The notes beneath the pieces were generated by a model. That model was not told where the DNA came from and did no database searches. It saw nothing but the letters and a program-made list of their open reading frames with translations. The position numbers were made by a program, and so were the translations under genes. Below are positions 10,657-20,230 of a stretch of DNA of 64,000 nucleotides, piece after piece (the first letter of the stretch is position 1; every line of letters starts with the position of its first letter). This DNA comes from Parvularculaceae bacterium (lineage in GTDB: Bacteria; Pseudomonadota; Alphaproteobacteria; Caulobacterales; Parvularculaceae), in assembly GCA_021776475.1 (NCBI GenBank), contig JAJFFV010000001.1, positions 124,001 through 188,000 of the forward strand. The letters run 5' to 3'.

Positions 10657-11092
10657 TGCTACTTTTCCATCTTCCGGGCCACTTTTCGGCCTTGACTTAG
10701 GAACAAAGACAATCGGCATCGCGGTGTCAAACCCTGAACGAACGCTTGCAACTCCTGTAACAACGATCCAGCGAAAAAAATTTACGACGGACGTCGAGGC
10801 ATTACTGGTTCTGGCAAACAGCCGAAACGTCACCGGCATCGTTCTCGGCCTGCCACTCAACATGGATGGCAGTGAAGGGCCCCGGGTGCAGGCAACAAGG
10901 GCGTTCGCTCGTAATTTGGCCGGCAAAACTGACCTGCCGGTCGCCTTCTGGGATGAACGCCTGTCGACTGCGGCAGCTGAACGAGAGCTAATCGCGCTCG
11001 ACACAAAACGGGCCCGGAGAGCTGAAATAATCGATGAAATGGCCGCCAGTTATATCCTGCAAGGCGCGTTGGACCGGCTCAAATCGATTTAG
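10631..11092 (+). CDS. ruvX: Holliday-junction resolvase-like RuvX/YqgF (pre-16S rRNA nuclease)
   Basis: A 153-residue RNase-H-fold protein. The three acidic motifs of YqgF are present: [26 protein letters not shown], and [11 protein letters not shown] followed by [10 protein letters not shown]. In E. coli the enzyme trims the 5' end of pre-16S rRNA; a resolvase role was the older proposal. The ATG at 10631 gives the normal family N-terminus (about 17 residues before the first motif), which forces a 26-bp overlap with the divergent metalloprotease gene. Its stop overlaps the convergent SRPBCC gene by three to four bases. No strong Shine-Dalgarno sequence is seen. Confidence 0.95.
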   Translation: MSDAFLDAIATFPSSGPLFGLDLGTKTIGIAVSNPERTLATPVTTIQRKKFTTDVEALLVLANSRNVTGIVLGLPLNMDGSEGPRVQATRAFARNLAGKTDLPVAFWDERLSTAAAERELIALDTKRARRAEIIDEMAASYILQGALDRLKSI

Positions 11093-11547
11093 GCTGGCTC
11101 AGTCGGTGAACCATTGGCTTCACAATAAACCTTCACCGCATCCATGTCTTTTTCAATCGCCTTATAAACCATGCCCTTGATCATCGGGTTGATCAGTTTC
11201 GACATAACTTTGTACGGCTTTGCCTCCATTACCATCGTCAAATCCGTCGCGCCGTCCGCCTCTGCTACCGTGAACACGGTATCCCAGATCGTACCCCCGG
11301 CATCTGACACTATCCGGACACGTTCATTTTCTGCGTACTCAGTAACCTCAAGTTCGGTGCTCGCCTCGCGGCCATTGATCAAGCGTGTTTCCCGAAATCT
11401 TGTTCCCTGTCCTTTTTGGACATCAGACAAAATTTCGATTTTGGTGATGTGCGGCATTGCTTTTGAGAAATTCTCGATATGCGCAACAGTATCAAACACT
11501 GTTGCTGTCGAGGCCTTGATGGATCTTTTTATTTTTGTTGTTGCCAT
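11089..11547 (-). CDS. SRPBCC (START/polyketide-cyclase-like) family protein
   Basis: A 152-residue SRPBCC-fold protein. It starts with the characteristic [28 protein letters not shown] helix-grip segment, quoted here in part ([20 protein letters not shown]), and continues with alternating strands such as [13 protein letters not shown] and [14 protein letters not shown], ending in a long C-terminal helix. The fold binds hydrophobic ligands; no ligand can be assigned. The start at 11547 is decided by a strong AGGAGG five bases upstream, ruling out an alternative at 11574. It is a single gene, convergent with ruvX and divergent from pyrB. Confidence 0.85.
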   Translation of the reverse strand: MATTKIKRSIKASTATVFDTVAHIENFSKAMPHITKIEILSDVQKGQGTRFRETRLINGREASTELEVTEYAENERVRIVSDAGGTIWDTVFTVAEADGATDLTMVMEAKPYKVMSKLINPMIKGMVYKAIEKDMDAVKVYCEANGSPTEPA

Positions 11548-11646
11548 TGGTTCCTCCTGCCTAATAGCGACCACATTTCAACATACTTTGCCGTGTGACG
11601 AAACCCGCTTGCCTATGTGGACCAGTATCACGTACATGCAACGCCG

Positions 11647-12639
11647 ATGAGCAATTTGCCCGAAAGACCCGCCTCGCCTGTTGGCGGCTTATCCAGAATG
11701 CATCTCACCGGCATTGCCGACCTGACCGATGCCGATCTCCATTTTCTCCTCAACCTGAGCCAGTATTACAGCGCATTGGTCGGGCAGGATGCAGATATCC
11801 CGCAACGCCTGAAAGGCCGCACCCAGGTCAATCTTTTTCTGGAGAACTCGACCCGCACCAATGTCTCGTTTGAACTTGCGGGCAAAAAACTCGGCGCCGA
11901 CGTGCTCGTGCTGCCAGTTGCCGCATCGTCTGTACACAAGGGAGAAAAGTTACGGGACACAAGCCAGACTCTGGCGGCAATGGGCGCTGATGTTATGATC
12001 GTTCGGAATAAAGACCACGGCACAGCGCAGTTCGTTGCAGATGCGCTTGGGCAGTCGAATATTCCAAGCGCCGTGGTCAACGCCGGCGAAGGCATACACT
12101 CCCATCCGACACAGGCCCTTTTGGACGCTGTCACAATCCTCAACGCCCTTGGCCGAACTGTCAAAGACGGCCTTGAGGGCGTCACACTAGCGATCTGCGG
12201 CGATATCCGCCATTCACGCGTTGCCGGGTCGAATATCGAATTGCTCCCGCGCCTTGGGGCAAGGCTGCGCTTTGTTGGCCCGGCGGAGCTAATGCCCGCG
12301 GCATCGGCGCATTTACAAATAGAGCGTTTTTCAGAACTGCGCAGCGGGCTTGAGGGAGCCAACTTTGTGATGGCGTTGCGGATGCAAATCGAGCGCATGA
12401 ACGATGGCCCATCATTGTCAGGGCAAGATTTTTTTGAGCACTTCGGTATCACCCACGAAACTCTGAAATATGCCGCACCCGGTGCAAAAGTGCTGCACCC
12501 TGGGCCGATGAATCGCGGTGTCGAGATCGACGGCGGCTTGGCTGATGACCGGGCTCATTCCCTGATCCTCAATCAGGTTGCCAACGGTGTTACCACCCGA
12601 ATGGCCGTGCTTGATGCGCTACTCACCGAACAGGACTAA
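11647..12639 (+). CDS. pyrB: Aspartate carbamoyltransferase catalytic subunit
   Basis: A 330-residue ATCase catalytic chain, which makes N-carbamoyl-aspartate in pyrimidine synthesis. The carbamoyl-phosphate site STRTNVSFE, the HSRVAGSNIELLPRLG segment and the HPGPMNRGVEI motif are intact. The start is placed at ATG 11647 (MSNLPERP); a GTG at 11617 is in frame but has no better ribosome site. plsY begins three bases after the stop codon. In many alphaproteobacteria pyrC (dihydroorotase) sits between pyrB and plsY; here it is absent. Confidence 0.97.
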   Translation: MSNLPERPASPVGGLSRMHLTGIADLTDADLHFLLNLSQYYSALVGQDADIPQRLKGRTQVNLFLENSTRTNVSFELAGKKLGADVLVLPVAASSVHKGEKLRDTSQTLAAMGADVMIVRNKDHGTAQFVADALGQSNIPSAVVNAGEGIHSHPTQALLDAVTILNALGRTVKDGLEGVTLAICGDIRHSRVAGSNIELLPRLGARLRFVGPAELMPAASAHLQIERFSELRSGLEGANFVMALRMQIERMNDGPSLSGQDFFEHFGITHETLKYAAPGAKVLHPGPMNRGVEIDGGLADDRAHSLILNQVANGVTTRMAVLDALLTEQD

Positions 12640-12642
12640 GCC

Positions 12643-13230
12643 ATGATCTTGGTTGCCGCAGTTTTAGGGTATCTGCTTGGGTCAATCCCGTTTGGTTTGG
12701 CAATCACTAAAGCCGCCGGTCTGGGTGACATCCGTGAATTCGGTTCCGGCAATATTGGCGCCACCAATGTTCTGCGCACCGGACGCAAGGACCTCGCCCT
12801 TGCAACCCTACTCTTAGATTCCGGCAAGGGTGCTATCGCGGTCATTCTCATTGGCTGGATGAGTGGTTGGCAGGAGCTGCCGATGGCGTTGGCAGCAGCC
12901 TCATCATTCCTCGGTCACTGCTTTCCTGTTTGGTTACGGTTTAAGGGCGGAAAAGGCGTCGCGACATTCCTCGGCACATTGCTGGCGCTCAATATTTGGG
13001 CCGGTCTTGCGGCCTGTGGTATCTGGTTGATCAGCGCTTTTGTCAGCCGAATATCGTCACTGGCTGCGTTGGTCGCCGCCGCCTTGACCCCAATTATTCT
13101 GCTCGCGATGGGCCAGACCGTTTCTGCGGCCGCCGCTTTGGTCATGACACTGCTTATTTTCTACAGGCATCAGGCTAACATCAGCCGTTTACTTGCCGGG
13201 ACCGAACCGAAAATCGGTCCAAAAAAATAA
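12643..13230 (+). CDS. plsY: Acyl-phosphate glycerol-3-phosphate acyltransferase
   Basis: PlsY transfers the acyl group of acyl-phosphate to glycerol-3-phosphate at the inner membrane, the first step of phospholipid synthesis. The 195-residue protein has five hydrophobic segments and the three conserved loops: GSGNIGATNVLR, the KGGKGVAT phosphate-binding loop, and the FYRHQANISRLLAGTEPKIG C-terminus. It begins three bases after pyrB and is co-transcribed with it. Confidence 0.97.
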   Translation: MILVAAVLGYLLGSIPFGLAITKAAGLGDIREFGSGNIGATNVLRTGRKDLALATLLLDSGKGAIAVILIGWMSGWQELPMALAAASSFLGHCFPVWLRFKGGKGVATFLGTLLALNIWAGLAACGIWLISAFVSRISSLAALVAAALTPIILLAMGQTVSAAAALVMTLLIFYRHQANISRLLAGTEPKIGPKK

Positions 13231-13231
13231 C

Positions 13232-13250
13232 GGCAGGGTGTTATCCTGCC
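13232..13250 (+). terminator. Hairpin after plsY, possible terminator
   Basis: GGCAGG (13232-13237) and CCTGCC (13245-13250) form a six-pair stem with a seven-base loop directly after the plsY stop. It is not followed by a T-run, so it is a weak or Rho-assisted terminator candidate only. Confidence 0.35.
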
Positions 13251-13496
13251 TGCCGGTTACCCTCCCCAGGCCTGCGGCAATAGGCGCGATCATTCGCGCA
13301 GAAATTATTCACATATCATGGTAGAGAGCACCCCGGATGCAAGGACAATTGCTTCACCATTCGCATGGCGAACTGGTTTACGACAAAAATCTCCGAGGTT
13401 AGTGATTGCAGCGCACGATAGGTTGAACATCGGGCGCTTTTTTCTATGAATTCCTTCTCGAATGAGAGAAGAGAATTGAAAAAAAGGTCGAGGCTC

Positions 13497-14915
13497 ATGA
13501 CGACTAGCTTCATGCTTGGTTGGGAAGAATGGCTGGGATTACCTGGCCTGAGCCTGCCGGCCATCAAGGCGAAAATTGACACTGGTGCCCGCACTTCAGC
13601 ACTGCACGCAGTCGTGATTGAACCATTTGGCCCAAGCCACAACCCGCGGGTACGATTTCTGATCCATCCTGATCCGAACGACCCGGGCCTCGAGGTCACG
13701 TGTTCGTCTCCCGTGGTCGATCGCCGCAATGTCACCAGCTCGAATGGTGAACCCGAACTCCGCTACGTAATCACCACCGAGTTTGAGATCGATGGCCATC
13801 GCTGGCCAATCGACATCTCTTTGACAAACCGCGAAACCATGTCGTACCGGATGTTGCTTGGTCGCTCGGCTATTACTGAACAAATGATTGTCGATCCCAA
13901 CCGATCATTCGCCCAGCCAATACTGACATTCGACGCCTATAAAAACGTGCCCCGGCGAAAGCCGGTTAAACGCCCTCTGCGGATCGCGCTATTGACCCAG
14001 AACGCCGAAAACTACTCTTCCTCGCGGTTAATCGAAGCAGCCGAAGCGAGGGGTCACATCATTGAACCAATCAACACCCGCCGCTGTTACATGCGTATCG
14101 GCACGGTAAACCCAGAAGTACATTATGACGGTCGCATTTTGCCGCGGTATGATGCGGTCATCCCACGGATCGGGCCTTCAATCACCGCCTATGGCATGGC
14201 GGTCTTACGTCAGTTTTCCAACACCGGGGCCTATTGTCTCAATTCAGCTGACGCAATTGGTGCATCGCGCGACAAGCTATTAGCGCATCAGCGGCTGGCA
14301 CGTGTTCAAATTGCCATGCCTGTTACCGCCTTCGCCAACTCTCCAAAGGACTCGAAGGAACTTGTGAACTTGGTCGGTCGCTCCGGTATCGTGGTCAAGC
14401 TACTGGAATCGTCACAAGGTCGCGGTGTGGTCTTGGCTGAGACTCAAAAAGCAGCGGAAAGCCTGGTTGATGCCTTTCGGCAGTTGAACGCTAACTTTTT
14501 GGTCCAGGAATTTATTAAGGAAGCGGCGGGAACAGACGCCCGCTGTTTTGTTATCGGCAGCAAAGTTGTCAGTGCAGTACAGCGCCAGGCAGCTGACGGT
14601 GACTTCCGCTCCAACCTCCACCGTGGTGGGTCGGCAGTGAAGGTCAAATTGACGCGCCAGGAACGTGAGACCGCGCGCAAAGCCGCCCGTACCCTCGGGT
14701 TGTCGGTCGCCGGGGTAGATATCCTGCAAACATCTGATGGTCCAATGGTCTTGGAGGTCAATTCTTCCCCTGGCCTTGAGGGAATTGAAAAAGCGACGGG
14801 TAAGGATATTGCGTCTCTTATCATCGAACACCTTGAAGGCAAGGTTCGACCGCTGTCGCGTTATCGAGAAAAAACAACAAACAAGGGGACCAAAAAAACA
14901 ACCTCTACGTTTTAA
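13497..14915 (+). CDS. Fusion of ATP-dependent zinc-protease-like domain and RimK-type ATP-grasp ligase
   Basis: A 472-residue two-domain protein. Residues 1-140 are a Zn_protease/retropepsin-like domain (PF05618 type) with the signature IKAKIDTGARTSALHA. Residues from about 160 are a RimK-family ATP-grasp ligase: NSADAIGASRDKLLAHQRLA, the nucleotide loop SQGRGVVLAE, and the metal-binding end MVLEVNSSPGLEGIEKATG. RimK enzymes add amino acids, often glutamate, to proteins or small molecules; the N-terminal domain may process the product. The start at 13497 gives the usual MLGWEEW beginning; an ATG at 13446 is also open. It sits where dprA is often found, between plsY and topA. Confidence 0.88.
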   Translation: MTTSFMLGWEEWLGLPGLSLPAIKAKIDTGARTSALHAVVIEPFGPSHNPRVRFLIHPDPNDPGLEVTCSSPVVDRRNVTSSNGEPELRYVITTEFEIDGHRWPIDISLTNRETMSYRMLLGRSAITEQMIVDPNRSFAQPILTFDAYKNVPRRKPVKRPLRIALLTQNAENYSSSRLIEAAEARGHIIEPINTRRCYMRIGTVNPEVHYDGRILPRYDAVIPRIGPSITAYGMAVLRQFSNTGAYCLNSADAIGASRDKLLAHQRLARVQIAMPVTAFANSPKDSKELVNLVGRSGIVVKLLESSQGRGVVLAETQKAAESLVDAFRQLNANFLVQEFIKEAAGTDARCFVIGSKVVSAVQRQAADGDFRSNLHRGGSAVKVKLTRQERETARKAARTLGLSVAGVDILQTSDGPMVLEVNSSPGLEGIEKATGKDIASLIIEHLEGKVRPLSRYREKTTNKGTKKTTSTF

Positions 14916-14942
14916 CGAATATGCCGTGCGCACTGGCACCGC

Positions 14943-14960
14943 GGGGATCCTCCGATCCCC
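14943..14960. terminator. Hairpin between the RimK fusion gene and topA
   Basis: A perfect inverted repeat GGGGATC / GATCCCC with a four-base loop lies 27 bp after the RimK-fusion stop codon. It has no T-run and could be a factor-dependent terminator or an mRNA-stabilising structure. Confidence 0.35.
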
Positions 14961-15135
14961 AAAATGCGGACTAAAATTAACTCACTCATAGGTTGTTAAT
15001 TATTTTTATTACCAATCTTTGGTTGAATATCGACTTTCCCCGTTGACAGAAATTGAGGAGAACATCACGTTCGCGCGGAAAGCGAGACTATGCCCAGGCT
15101 CGTCATTCTTCTAAAAGGCAAGGAAAATCAGGTAG

Positions 15136-17778
15136 ATGCAGGTAGTCATTGTAGAGTCGCCTTCAAAAGCCAAGACCATCAATAAATATCTCGGCAGCGA
15201 TTTCACGGTACTTGCGTCCTATGGTCACATCCGCGACCTGCCTTCAAAAGACGGTTCTGTGAAACCTGACCAGGACTTCGAGATGCTTTGGGAGATGGAT
15301 TCAAAATCACGTCAGCGAATAAACGAGATCGTCGAGGCTCTGAAAACCGCTGACGGCTTGATCCTCGCCACTGACCCGGATCGCGAGGGCGAGGCGATTT
15401 CGTGGCACCTGCTCGAAGTGCTGAACAAAAAAAAGGCGCTGAAAGATAAAAAAGTCAAACGCGTGGCGTTCAACGCCATTACAAAAAAAGCCATCCAAGA
15501 AGCGATGGAGAACCCGCGCGATGTCGATCAGGCATTGGTCGATGCCTATCTGGCACGGCGGGCGCTTGACTATCTTGTCGGATTCACGTTGTCGCCTGTT
15601 CTGTGGCGCAAACTCCCGGGCTCGCGATCTGCTGGCCGCGTCCAGTCCGTCGCGTTGCGGCTGATCTGTGAACGCGAGCTTGAAATCGAAAAGTTCGTGC
15701 CAGAAGAATATTGGACCCTGGAAGCGCAAGTCAGCTCAGCCGGCTGCCCGGCGTTTGCCGCCCGACTGGTCGCGCTTGGCGGCGAAAAACTGACAAAATT
15801 CTCCCTTGCAAATGCGGACGATGCGGCGCGCGCCAAAGCCGTCGTTGAGACAGCCAACTTCCGTATTGCTGCTGTTGAATCAAAACCAACCAAACGTAAT
15901 CCGTCTGCGCCGTTCACGACATCGACATTGCAGCAGGAAGCCTCGCGCAAGCTTGGCTTCAACGCGCGCCGAACCATGCAAACGGCCCAGCGGCTCTACG
16001 AAGGTATCAATATCGGCGGCGAGACAACCGGGCTCATTACTTATATGCGGACCGACGGGATCGACATGGCGCCGGAAGCGGTTTTGGCGGCCCGTGAGGC
16101 GATCAAGGCCACTTACGGCGGTGATTACCTGCCAGCGGGTCCGCGCATTTATAAGAGCAAGGCGAAAAACGCACAGGAGGCACATGAATGTATCCGCCCG
16201 ACCAGCTTTGAGCGTCCACCTGACTCTTTGAAAAATCTCGATCCGGATCAATACAAGCTCTACAATCTGATCTGGAAACGAACGCTCGCAAGCCAGATGG
16301 AAGCAGCGCGCCTCGAGAGCACTACAATCGACATCCTGTCAAGCAACGATAAAACCGCACTGCGCGCCAGTGGTTCCGTTTTAGTTTTTGACGGGTTTTT
16401 GAAACTCTATACTGAAGGGCGGGATGACCAGGATGAAGACGGTGAGGACAACCGCCTGCCGAGGGTAACTGCCGGCAAACAGGCCGAAGCCCGCGATCTG
16501 CAAACCGACCAGCACTTCACGCAGCCCCCGCCCCGATTCAGCGAGGCGAGCCTCGTCAAACGGCTCGAAGAGCTCGGCATCGGACGACCTTCAACTTACG
16601 CGTCAATCATCTCTGTCTTGCAAGACCGCTCTTATGTGCGGATGGACAAAAACCGTTTCATCCCGGACGACAAGGGTCGCATTGTCACGGCATTTCTGGA
16701 GAACTTCTTTCAGCGCTATGTGGAATATGATTTCACCGCTAATCTTGAACAAACCCTCGACGAAATTTCCGGTGGCCGGGCAAACTGGAAAGACTTCCTG
16801 AAAAAATTCTGGGATGAGTTCTTTGCCACCGTTGAAGGCATGAGTGATTTGCGCATTACTGCTGTACTTGATGCCCTGAATGAATCCCTCGGCCCGCATA
16901 TATTTCCAGCAAAAGAAGATGGGTCAGATCCCCGACAATGCCCCACATGTGAGGAGGGCCGCCTGTCGCTGAAGATCGGTCGCTTCGGCGCCTTTATTGG
17001 ATGTGAGCGTTATCCAGAATGCAAACACACCAAACAACTCTCAAAAAACAATGCCAATGAAGGTCTGGAAGGTGGCGACAAGGTTCTCGGCATTGATCCG
17101 AACACGTCGCTGGAAGTGTCCCTGCGTGGCGGCAGGTTCGGCCCTTATATTCAGCTCGGCGAAGAAGATCCGGAGACCAAGGCCAAACCGAAACGCGCCA
17201 GCGTTCCAAAAGACTGGGGCGTCAGCAATATTGATTTTGAAAAAGCGTTGATGCTGCTCTCTCTGCCGCGCCTGGTCGGCAGCCATCCAGAGAACGGTAA
17301 ACCGATTGAGGCGGCGATTGGCCGCTATGGTCCTTATGTCAAACACGGATCGACTTACGCTAATGTTGAAACGACCGATGAAGTCTTTGAAATCGGTCTC
17401 AACCGCGCGGTTGTCGTCATCGCTGACAAGATCGCCAATCCGCGCCGTGGCCGCGGCCAAGCCGCAAAACCGCTAAAGGAGTTAGGTGAGCATCCTGAAA
17501 CAGGCGAAGCGGTTGCTATTTTTGACGGGCGCTATGGACCCTACGTCAAACACATGAAGACCAACGCAACGATCCCCGGCGGTGTCGATCCCGAGCAACT
17601 GACCTTGGATCATGCAGTCGAACTGATCGCCGCGCGTGACGCCAAGGGTCCGGCCAAAAAGAAGAAGAAAGCCACAAAGAAAAAGGCAGCAAAAAAGAGA
17701 CCGGCCAAGAAGAAAGCGACGAAAAAAACAACTAAAAAAGCCACAAAGAAAAAAGCGACAAAAAAGGCTGACGCCTGA
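15136..17778 (+). CDS. topA: DNA topoisomerase I (type IA)
   Basis: An 880-residue topoisomerase that relaxes negative supercoils. Order of parts: the Toprim domain at the N-terminus (MQVVIVESPSKAKTINKYLG, ATDPDREGEAI); the type IA core with catalytic Tyr in GLITYMRTDGID; one C4 zinc ribbon (CPTCEEGRL...FIGCERYPECKH); three topoisomerase C-terminal repeats, each with a GRFGPY or GRYGPYV core; and a Lys/Ala-rich tail of about 45 residues, as in many alphaproteobacterial TopA proteins. The start gives the normal N-terminus. An approximately 220-bp gap precedes it, enough for its own promoter. Confidence 0.98.
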   Translation: MQVVIVESPSKAKTINKYLGSDFTVLASYGHIRDLPSKDGSVKPDQDFEMLWEMDSKSRQRINEIVEALKTADGLILATDPDREGEAISWHLLEVLNKKKALKDKKVKRVAFNAITKKAIQEAMENPRDVDQALVDAYLARRALDYLVGFTLSPVLWRKLPGSRSAGRVQSVALRLICERELEIEKFVPEEYWTLEAQVSSAGCPAFAARLVALGGEKLTKFSLANADDAARAKAVVETANFRIAAVESKPTKRNPSAPFTTSTLQQEASRKLGFNARRTMQTAQRLYEGINIGGETTGLITYMRTDGIDMAPEAVLAAREAIKATYGGDYLPAGPRIYKSKAKNAQEAHECIRPTSFERPPDSLKNLDPDQYKLYNLIWKRTLASQMEAARLESTTIDILSSNDKTALRASGSVLVFDGFLKLYTEGRDDQDEDGEDNRLPRVTAGKQAEARDLQTDQHFTQPPPRFSEASLVKRLEELGIGRPSTYASIISVLQDRSYVRMDKNRFIPDDKGRIVTAFLENFFQRYVEYDFTANLEQTLDEISGGRANWKDFLKKFWDEFFATVEGMSDLRITAVLDALNESLGPHIFPAKEDGSDPRQCPTCEEGRLSLKIGRFGAFIGCERYPECKHTKQLSKNNANEGLEGGDKVLGIDPNTSLEVSLRGGRFGPYIQLGEEDPETKAKPKRASVPKDWGVSNIDFEKALMLLSLPRLVGSHPENGKPIEAAIGRYGPYVKHGSTYANVETTDEVFEIGLNRAVVVIADKIANPRRGRGQAAKPLKELGEHPETGEAVAIFDGRYGPYVKHMKTNATIPGGVDPEQLTLDHAVELIAARDAKGPAKKKKKATKKKAAKKRPAKKKATKKTTKKATKKKATKKADA

Positions 17779-17868
17779 TATATCAGTCTGCACTATTTCC
17801 CGGGATCGAACTTAATCAGTTCCGCTTATTTTTCTGAATCCAAATCTTATTCGATTGCACCAACTTTT

Positions 17869-20118
17869 ATGTCCACACCCTTGCCTTCAAAAAAACAACT
17901 GCGCGATTTCATTGAAGATGCGCAAAAAAAAGAAGGCCGTGTCACCCGCCGCGAGATTGCCCGAGCTTTTAACATAAAAGGCGATACAAGAACCGATTTA
18001 CGCCGACTTTTGAAAGAGATGGCCTCAGAGGGGTTGATTGATCAGAAAGGTAAAAGCGCCACCGCCCGGGGGCAGCTGCCACCCGTTGCCGTTCTCGATG
18101 TCATTGCCTTAGATGACGATGGCGACCTCACCTGCTTCCCACCGAACTGGAAGGAAGACTTTGCACCGCCCGCCATCCTGCTTCTGTCAAAGGCGGCATC
18201 TAAAACCCGGCCCGCGCTTGGCAAGGGGGACCGGTTTCTCGGTCGTTTGTCACGCGAAGAAGATGGCTCCTACCTGGCAAAACCCATCAAACACATTGGT
18301 CAGGGCGCAGATCGCCTGCTGGGTATTTATCGCAGCCGCAAAGTCGGCGGCAGCGTTGAACCCGTCAGTCGCAAGGCCGGACGTGCGTTACTGGTCGAGC
18401 GCGGTGACGAAGGAGCAGCCAAAGAGGGTGATCTCGTCTGGGCCGAAAGCAGAAACGAGAAAGGCTATGGCGCCCGGCGCGCCCGCATCCGCGAAGTTAT
18501 CGGCCCGATCGACGGCCCGGCCTCCTACTCGCTGATCGCCATCGCCAATCATGAAATCCGCACGGAGTTTCCGCTCGACGTTACAACAGAAGCGGAGGGG
18601 GCCACACTACCCGGCCTCAAGACTCGCGCAGACATCCGTAACAAGGCGCTTATCACGATCGACCCCGCCGATGCGCGTGATCACGACGATGCGGTTTTCG
18701 CAGAGCCTGACAGCGACCCGAAAAACAAAGGCGGCTGGCGGGTTATCGTTGCGATTGCGGACGTTGCTTATTTCGTGACCCCTGGTTCAGCGTTGGACCG
18801 CGAGGCGTTGAAGCGCGGCAACTCAACTTATCTGCCGGATATGGTTGTGCCGATGCTACCTGAACGCCTGTCGAATGATCTGTGTTCGCTGAAGGAGGGC
18901 GTCGATCGCCCTGCCCTCGCTGTTGAAATGGTCTTCGATGCCGGCGGCCGAAAACGGTCTCACAAGTTCATGCGTGTCATGATGAAATCTCATGCGCGTC
19001 TGTCCTACCGGGAAGTGCAAGAGGCAATTGACGGCTCACCTAACAACCGTGCGGCCCCGTTGATGGCCAGCGCCATCAGACCTTTATGGGGCGCTTATGA
19101 GGCCCTCAAGGCGGCCCGTGAACAGCGAGCACCGTTGGATCTTGACCTACCAGAGCGACGGATCCTGTTTGATGACAAGGGCGCCGTCAAAGGTGTCAAA
19201 CTCAAGGAGCGCTTTGATGCAAATAAGTTAATCGAAGAGTTCATGATACAGGCCAATGTCGCGGCGGCAGAAACGCTGGAAGAAACAAAGCTGCCATCTA
19301 TCTACCGCGTACACGGAGAGCCCGATCCCGAAAAACTTGAAGGGGTTCGAACATTCCTCGAAAGCCTTGGGTATTCCCTGCCCAAGGGGCAGGTCTTGAA
19401 ACCCAAAAACCTTAATCAAATCCTGCATCTTGCCGAAGAACGAGAAGAAGGACCGCTGGTCAGCCAGACAATATTACGCGCGCAGCGTCAGGCGATCTAT
19501 GACACAGACAATGTCGGACATTTCGGGCTCAACCTCCACCGATACGTTCACTTTACCTCACCCATCAGACGCTATGCCGATGTTACTGTGCACCGTGGCC
19601 TGATCATGTCTCTTGGTCTTGGCAAGGGCGCGCAGTCAGACAAGGAAGCAAACGAACTACAAAAAATTGCGCAGAGCATTTCCGATCTCGAGCGTAAATC
19701 AATGGCTGCGGAGCGTGAGAGTACCGACCGATTTCTGGCAAGCTGGCTTGAAGGACGCGTCGGTGCGGACTTTTTTGCGCGCATCAATGGGGTTATCGGC
19801 GCTGGCCTGTTTGTTACATTAAATGACACCGGCGCCGATGGCTTTATCCCGGTCCGATCACTCGGCACAGAATATTTCCGCTTCGATGATATTGCCAATG
19901 CGATGGTTAGCGAAGCAACAGGCGGCGTTTACCGTATCGGACAGCCCGTTGAGGTTCGTCTAAAGGAAGTCACCCCCTTGCAAGGTGGCCTCCTGTTCGA
20001 AATGCTGTCAGAGCCGATGGCGGGCGTCGTACTACCCAAACGTCACACTGGAGCGCCTAAACCGAAGCGTGGCAACGCCCCGACAAAAAGTAAAAAGGTC
20101 AAGCGCCGCCGTTATTAG
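17869..20118 (+). CDS. rnr: Ribonuclease R
   Basis: A 749-residue 3'-5' exoribonuclease that degrades structured RNA. It has an N-terminal winged-helix-like region, cold-shock/OB domains, the RNB domain with the metal-binding run IDPADARDHDDAVFAEPD, the HFTSPIRRYADVTVHRGL motif, an S1 domain near residues 640-720 and a Lys/Arg-rich tail. It follows topA by 90 bp in the same direction, a conserved alphaproteobacterial neighbour pair. Confidence 0.97.
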   Translation: MSTPLPSKKQLRDFIEDAQKKEGRVTRREIARAFNIKGDTRTDLRRLLKEMASEGLIDQKGKSATARGQLPPVAVLDVIALDDDGDLTCFPPNWKEDFAPPAILLLSKAASKTRPALGKGDRFLGRLSREEDGSYLAKPIKHIGQGADRLLGIYRSRKVGGSVEPVSRKAGRALLVERGDEGAAKEGDLVWAESRNEKGYGARRARIREVIGPIDGPASYSLIAIANHEIRTEFPLDVTTEAEGATLPGLKTRADIRNKALITIDPADARDHDDAVFAEPDSDPKNKGGWRVIVAIADVAYFVTPGSALDREALKRGNSTYLPDMVVPMLPERLSNDLCSLKEGVDRPALAVEMVFDAGGRKRSHKFMRVMMKSHARLSYREVQEAIDGSPNNRAAPLMASAIRPLWGAYEALKAAREQRAPLDLDLPERRILFDDKGAVKGVKLKERFDANKLIEEFMIQANVAAAETLEETKLPSIYRVHGEPDPEKLEGVRTFLESLGYSLPKGQVLKPKNLNQILHLAEEREEGPLVSQTILRAQRQAIYDTDNVGHFGLNLHRYVHFTSPIRRYADVTVHRGLIMSLGLGKGAQSDKEANELQKIAQSISDLERKSMAAERESTDRFLASWLEGRVGADFFARINGVIGAGLFVTLNDTGADGFIPVRSLGTEYFRFDDIANAMVSEATGGVYRIGQPVEVRLKEVTPLQGGLLFEMLSEPMAGVVLPKRHTGAPKPKRGNAPTKSKKVKRRRY

Positions 20119-20230
20119 CGAACCGCGTCCAACTTGGTATTGCATTAAGACGCATCCGGGCCCTAAAGAAGCTGGTTCCCCAAGGCGGGTCAATGCGCGC
20201 TACATGCGTTAGAAACTGAAGAGATTAGGC

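Noticed and set aside
9352-11004. 550-residue form of the metalloprotease
   Set aside because: The first 116 residues are a shadow of ruvX on the opposite strand; the TM anchor begins after the ATG at 10656.
13316-13735. Minus-strand ORF of 139 residues over the RimK fusion start
   Set aside because: Opposite strand of a well-supported gene; no family features.
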